Of a DNA stretch of 8,347 bases, positions 6,595 to 8,347 are shown one piece after another. A program made the translations under genes and the position numbers. The stretch comes from JBFKOL01 sp041628815 (lineage in GTDB: Bacteria > Bacteroidota > Bacteroidia > Chitinophagales > Saprospiraceae), in assembly GCA_041628815.1 (NCBI GenBank), contig JBFKOL010000180.1, positions 1 to 8,347 of the forward strand, read 5' to 3'. Position 1 is the stretch's first letter, and each line of letters begins with the position of its first letter. Under the pieces are notes generated by a model. It worked only from the letters and a program-made list of their open reading frames with translations. It did no database searches and was not told where the DNA came from.

Positions 6595-7251
6595 ATGACC
6601 AAAACGGTAAAAGACATTCATCCCATGGTTCGTCCGCTTTACGAAATGGGAAGCCGCTTTCTGGCCTGTATGCTGGTTGTACAACTTTGGCTCCATCGAT
6701 TGTCGGTAAGAATCGAATACCGGGGCACTACACCCCTGGAAAGAGGAAATAATTATATCCTGAGCGTATGGCATGAAGATTTGACACTTTTCTTTACGAC
6801 GCACAGGTATTTTCGGGATCGGCACATATGGATGACCTATCCCGCGTGGTATATGAGACCGATCCACATAGTAAAAGGGTGGATGGGTATCCAACAGCTG
6901 GCCTATGGTGCAACAGGAATCGATGGGCAAGTGGCCCTAAACGAGGTAATGGAAAAATTGAAAGAAGGATGGTCAAGTTTTATTTCACCTGACGGGCCAG
7001 GAGGTCCATTAAAGGTAATTAAGGAAGGTGTACTTATTATGAGTGCCGAAACCGGCACCCCGGTAATTCCGATCCACTTCAAACTCACCTCTGGGGGGAG
7101 ATTTCCCACATGGGATAAAAAGCGTTTTCCATGGCCCGGAAGCAGGGTCACTGTCCTGTATGGCCCATCTATTTATGTGACGGCCACTGAACGGAATGAA
7201 GCACGCATGAAACTACATACTTTCATGTCAGAAGGTACCTTCGGCGTATAG
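6595..7251 (+). CDS. DUF374-like protein, probable lysophospholipid acyltransferase-fold enzyme
   Basis: A 218-residue protein resembling DUF374, a branch of the lysophospholipid acyltransferase superfamily often placed near lipid A genes in other phyla. Seen directly: a hydrophobic, possibly membrane-associating N-terminal helix (about 19-36); then ILSVWHEDLTLFF (55-67), corresponding to the family's 'WH' block; then SPDGPGGPLKVIKEGVLIMS (131-150), corresponding to PDGPrGP...vk.G; then AETGTPVIPIHF (151-162). Between these, the usual 'SrsrDGe' and 'RGSssrGG' blocks are replaced by TYPAWYMRPIHIVKGW and YGATGIDGQVALNEV, so the substrate site has diverged. The superfamily HX4D motif is not present; there is H60-E-D62. 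The gene is preceded by a 162-nt gap with only a weak promoter-like CACTTTTG at 6558-6565. It converges on the M20 peptidase gene across 27 nt. Acyl transfer to a lipid or sugar acceptor is a family-based inference. Confidence 0.72.
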   Translation: MTKTVKDIHPMVRPLYEMGSRFLACMLVVQLWLHRLSVRIEYRGTTPLERGNNYILSVWHEDLTLFFTTHRYFRDRHIWMTYPAWYMRPIHIVKGWMGIQQLAYGATGIDGQVALNEVMEKLKEGWSSFISPDGPGGPLKVIKEGVLIMSAETGTPVIPIHFKLTSGGRFPTWDKKRFPWPGSRVTVLYGPSIYVTATERNEARMKLHTFMSEGTFGV

Positions 7252-7278
7252 AAGCCTGGTAGTAGTAGATCAAGATCG

Positions 7279-8347
7279 TTATGATCTGTAATCCTTGAGC
7301 GGTTCTTTCAAAATGTGATATATCGTCTTGATACCATCAAAATAGTTGCCCAACCGGATGTTTTCATTGGGGCTGTGCTGGTTATTATCGCGGTTTACGG
7401 TAGGTACTGTAACAGCAGGTATGCCCAGCTCTGTCACAAAAGGAGAAATTGGAATACTCCCCCCGGAAGTTCTTTGCCTTATTGGTTCTTTTCCAAAGGC
7501 CTTCTTCAGTGCCCCGGTGAGCCATCGACCGACAACAGCATCGAAAGGGGTCCGGAAAGCGAGATAGGACGTGGTGGCCTCCATCTGGCAGATGCGGTCG
7601 TACTTGGCTCTTTCAAGCCCTGTAGGTTTGCGATCAAGCACAAGATATCCCTGGTCAACAATGTGTCTCCGCACGAGCGAAAGCAAGCGGTCCGGGTCAC
7701 TTTCAATGACAAGCCTGATATCAATTTCCGCCGTGGCAACGGACGGAATGATGGTTCGAACCTCATCACCTACCCACCCCGATAACAGACCACGAACGTT
7801 TAACGAAGGGTATTGAAGCGCTTCCTGGTATGTCGAAGCAACTTTGTCGGGATCTGCGATACCCAACCTTGCATTGATGTACTTCTCGTCATCGGGCACA
7901 TTGCGCAATATTTGCCGGGTCTCCCTGTCTAGATCAATGCCGTCGTAGAAACCCGGTATGGTCACCCTGCCGTAGTCATCTTTCATACTGGCAATCAGTC
8001 GTGAAAGTCTTACAGCAGGATTGGGCGCATAATTGCCATAGTGGCCGCTGTGTTGTGGAAATACAGGTCCAAACACATGCAAGGTGACCGTTGAAATTCC
8101 GCGGGCCCCAAAAGTCAAGGTGGGCTCATTGACAATATGCCTGGGACCATCAAATATGATGAGCATGTCCGACGCGAGCTGCTGGCTGTATTTAGAAACG
8201 GCACCGGGAAGCCGGGGTGAGCCAATCTCCTCTTCGAAGTCCATGATCACTTTCATATGGAAGTCAGGTGTGAACCCCTCGTCGTTGATCATATCAATGG
8301 CTGTGAGGAACATATGAGCTGCCCCTTTTGAATCGGAAGTCGAACGC
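7279..8347 (-). CDS. M20-family metallopeptidase, 5'-truncated by window edge
   Basis: Di-zinc aminoacylase/carboxypeptidase-like hydrolase acting on peptides, dipeptides or N-acyl amino acids. The frame stays open past the ATG at 8313 to the right edge and reads R-S-T-S-D-S-K-G-A-A-H before it. That matches the family motif around the bridging metal ligand (Asp at 8332-8334), so the true start and the first HxD ligand lie outside the window. Numbered from the ATG at 8313: FEEEIGSP has the catalytic base E28 and ligand E29; D55 is in IIFDGP; HSGHYGNYAPNP (88-99) opens the lid domain with H88 and H91; GGSIPISPF precedes the last metal ligand H313 in NNQHSPNEN. About 355 residues are visible of a probable 450-500. 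HSGHYGN...NP with SMKDDYGRV resembles long M20 proteins annotated M20/M25/M40. The location is uncertain because the N-terminus is missing. Confidence 0.92.
   Translation of the reverse strand, partial: RSTSDSKGAAHMFLTAIDMINDEGFTPDFHMKVIMDFEEEIGSPRLPGAVSKYSQQLASDMLIIFDGPRHIVNEPTLTFGARGISTVTLHVFGPVFPQHSGHYGNYAPNPAVRLSRLIASMKDDYGRVTIPGFYDGIDLDRETRQILRNVPDDEKYINARLGIADPDKVASTYQEALQYPSLNVRGLLSGWVGDEVRTIIPSVATAEIDIRLVIESDPDRLLSLVRRHIVDQGYLVLDRKPTGLERAKYDRICQMEATTSYLAFRTPFDAVVGRWLTGALKKAFGKEPIRQRTSGGSIPISPFVTELGIPAVTVPTVNRDNNQHSPNENIRLGNYFDGIKTIYHILKEPLKDYRS

Noticed and set aside
6553..6930. 125-codon open frame on the minus strand over the DUF374-like gene
   Set aside because: The plus-strand frame has recognisable family motifs. 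The minus-strand frame has none and spans the promoter gap.
7267..7287. AGATCA...TGATCT inverted repeat as a bidirectional terminator between the convergent genes
   Set aside because: It is only 6 bp, AT-rich, has a 9-base loop and no T-run on either side, and it runs into the last codons of the peptidase gene.
7315..7785. 156-codon open frame on the plus strand over the M20 peptidase
   Set aside because: It is a shadow of the peptidase frame, which carries all expected metal-ligand motifs. The plus-strand translation shows no domain.

Overview
This window looks like ordinary chromosomal housekeeping DNA from a member of the Bacteroidota. The evidence is: a lipoprotein Omp85 protein of the TamL type divergent from a SpoU-family RNA methyltransferase; a DUF4369-TlpA thioredoxin lipoprotein; Bacteroidota-style promoter matches (TAnnTTTG); and an absence of clear Shine-Dalgarno sequences. 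I cannot place it below phylum with confidence, although the Cytophagia, Chitinophagia and Saprospiria are all plausible. I recognise no mobile element, CRISPR array, RNA gene or phage gene.

Layout, left to right. (1) The 3' part of a cytochrome c oxidase subunit III gene (1-570, +) runs in from the left edge. (2) After a 166-nt gap comes a membrane-anchored TlpA-like thiol-disulfide oxidoreductase (737-1849, +). (3) A convergent gap (1850-2065) holds short repeats, including a degenerate heptamer array next to the methyltransferase stop. (4) A SpoU/TrmH-family 2'-O-methyltransferase (2066-2809, -) and a TamL-type outer-membrane protein (2787-5132, +) are divergent, and their 5' ends overlap. 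(5) A small DUF2007 protein (5239-5457, +) and a complete nitrilase (5494-6432, +) are 36 nt apart and probably co-transcribed. (6) A divergent DUF374-like acyltransferase-fold protein (6595-7251, +) follows. (7) An M20 metallopeptidase (7279 to the right edge, -) converges on it and lacks its N-terminus.

How the genes relate. Two or three products act at the envelope: the TlpA lipoprotein in periplasmic redox, TamL in outer-membrane assembly, and possibly the DUF374 protein in lipid modification. The nitrilase and the M20 peptidase are degradative or repair hydrolases whose substrates cannot be read from sequence. I see no multi-gene defence, secretion or biosynthetic system. The most useful second looks are the non-ATG start and overlap of tamL with the methyltransferase, the heptamer array, and the loss of family motifs in the DUF374-like protein.
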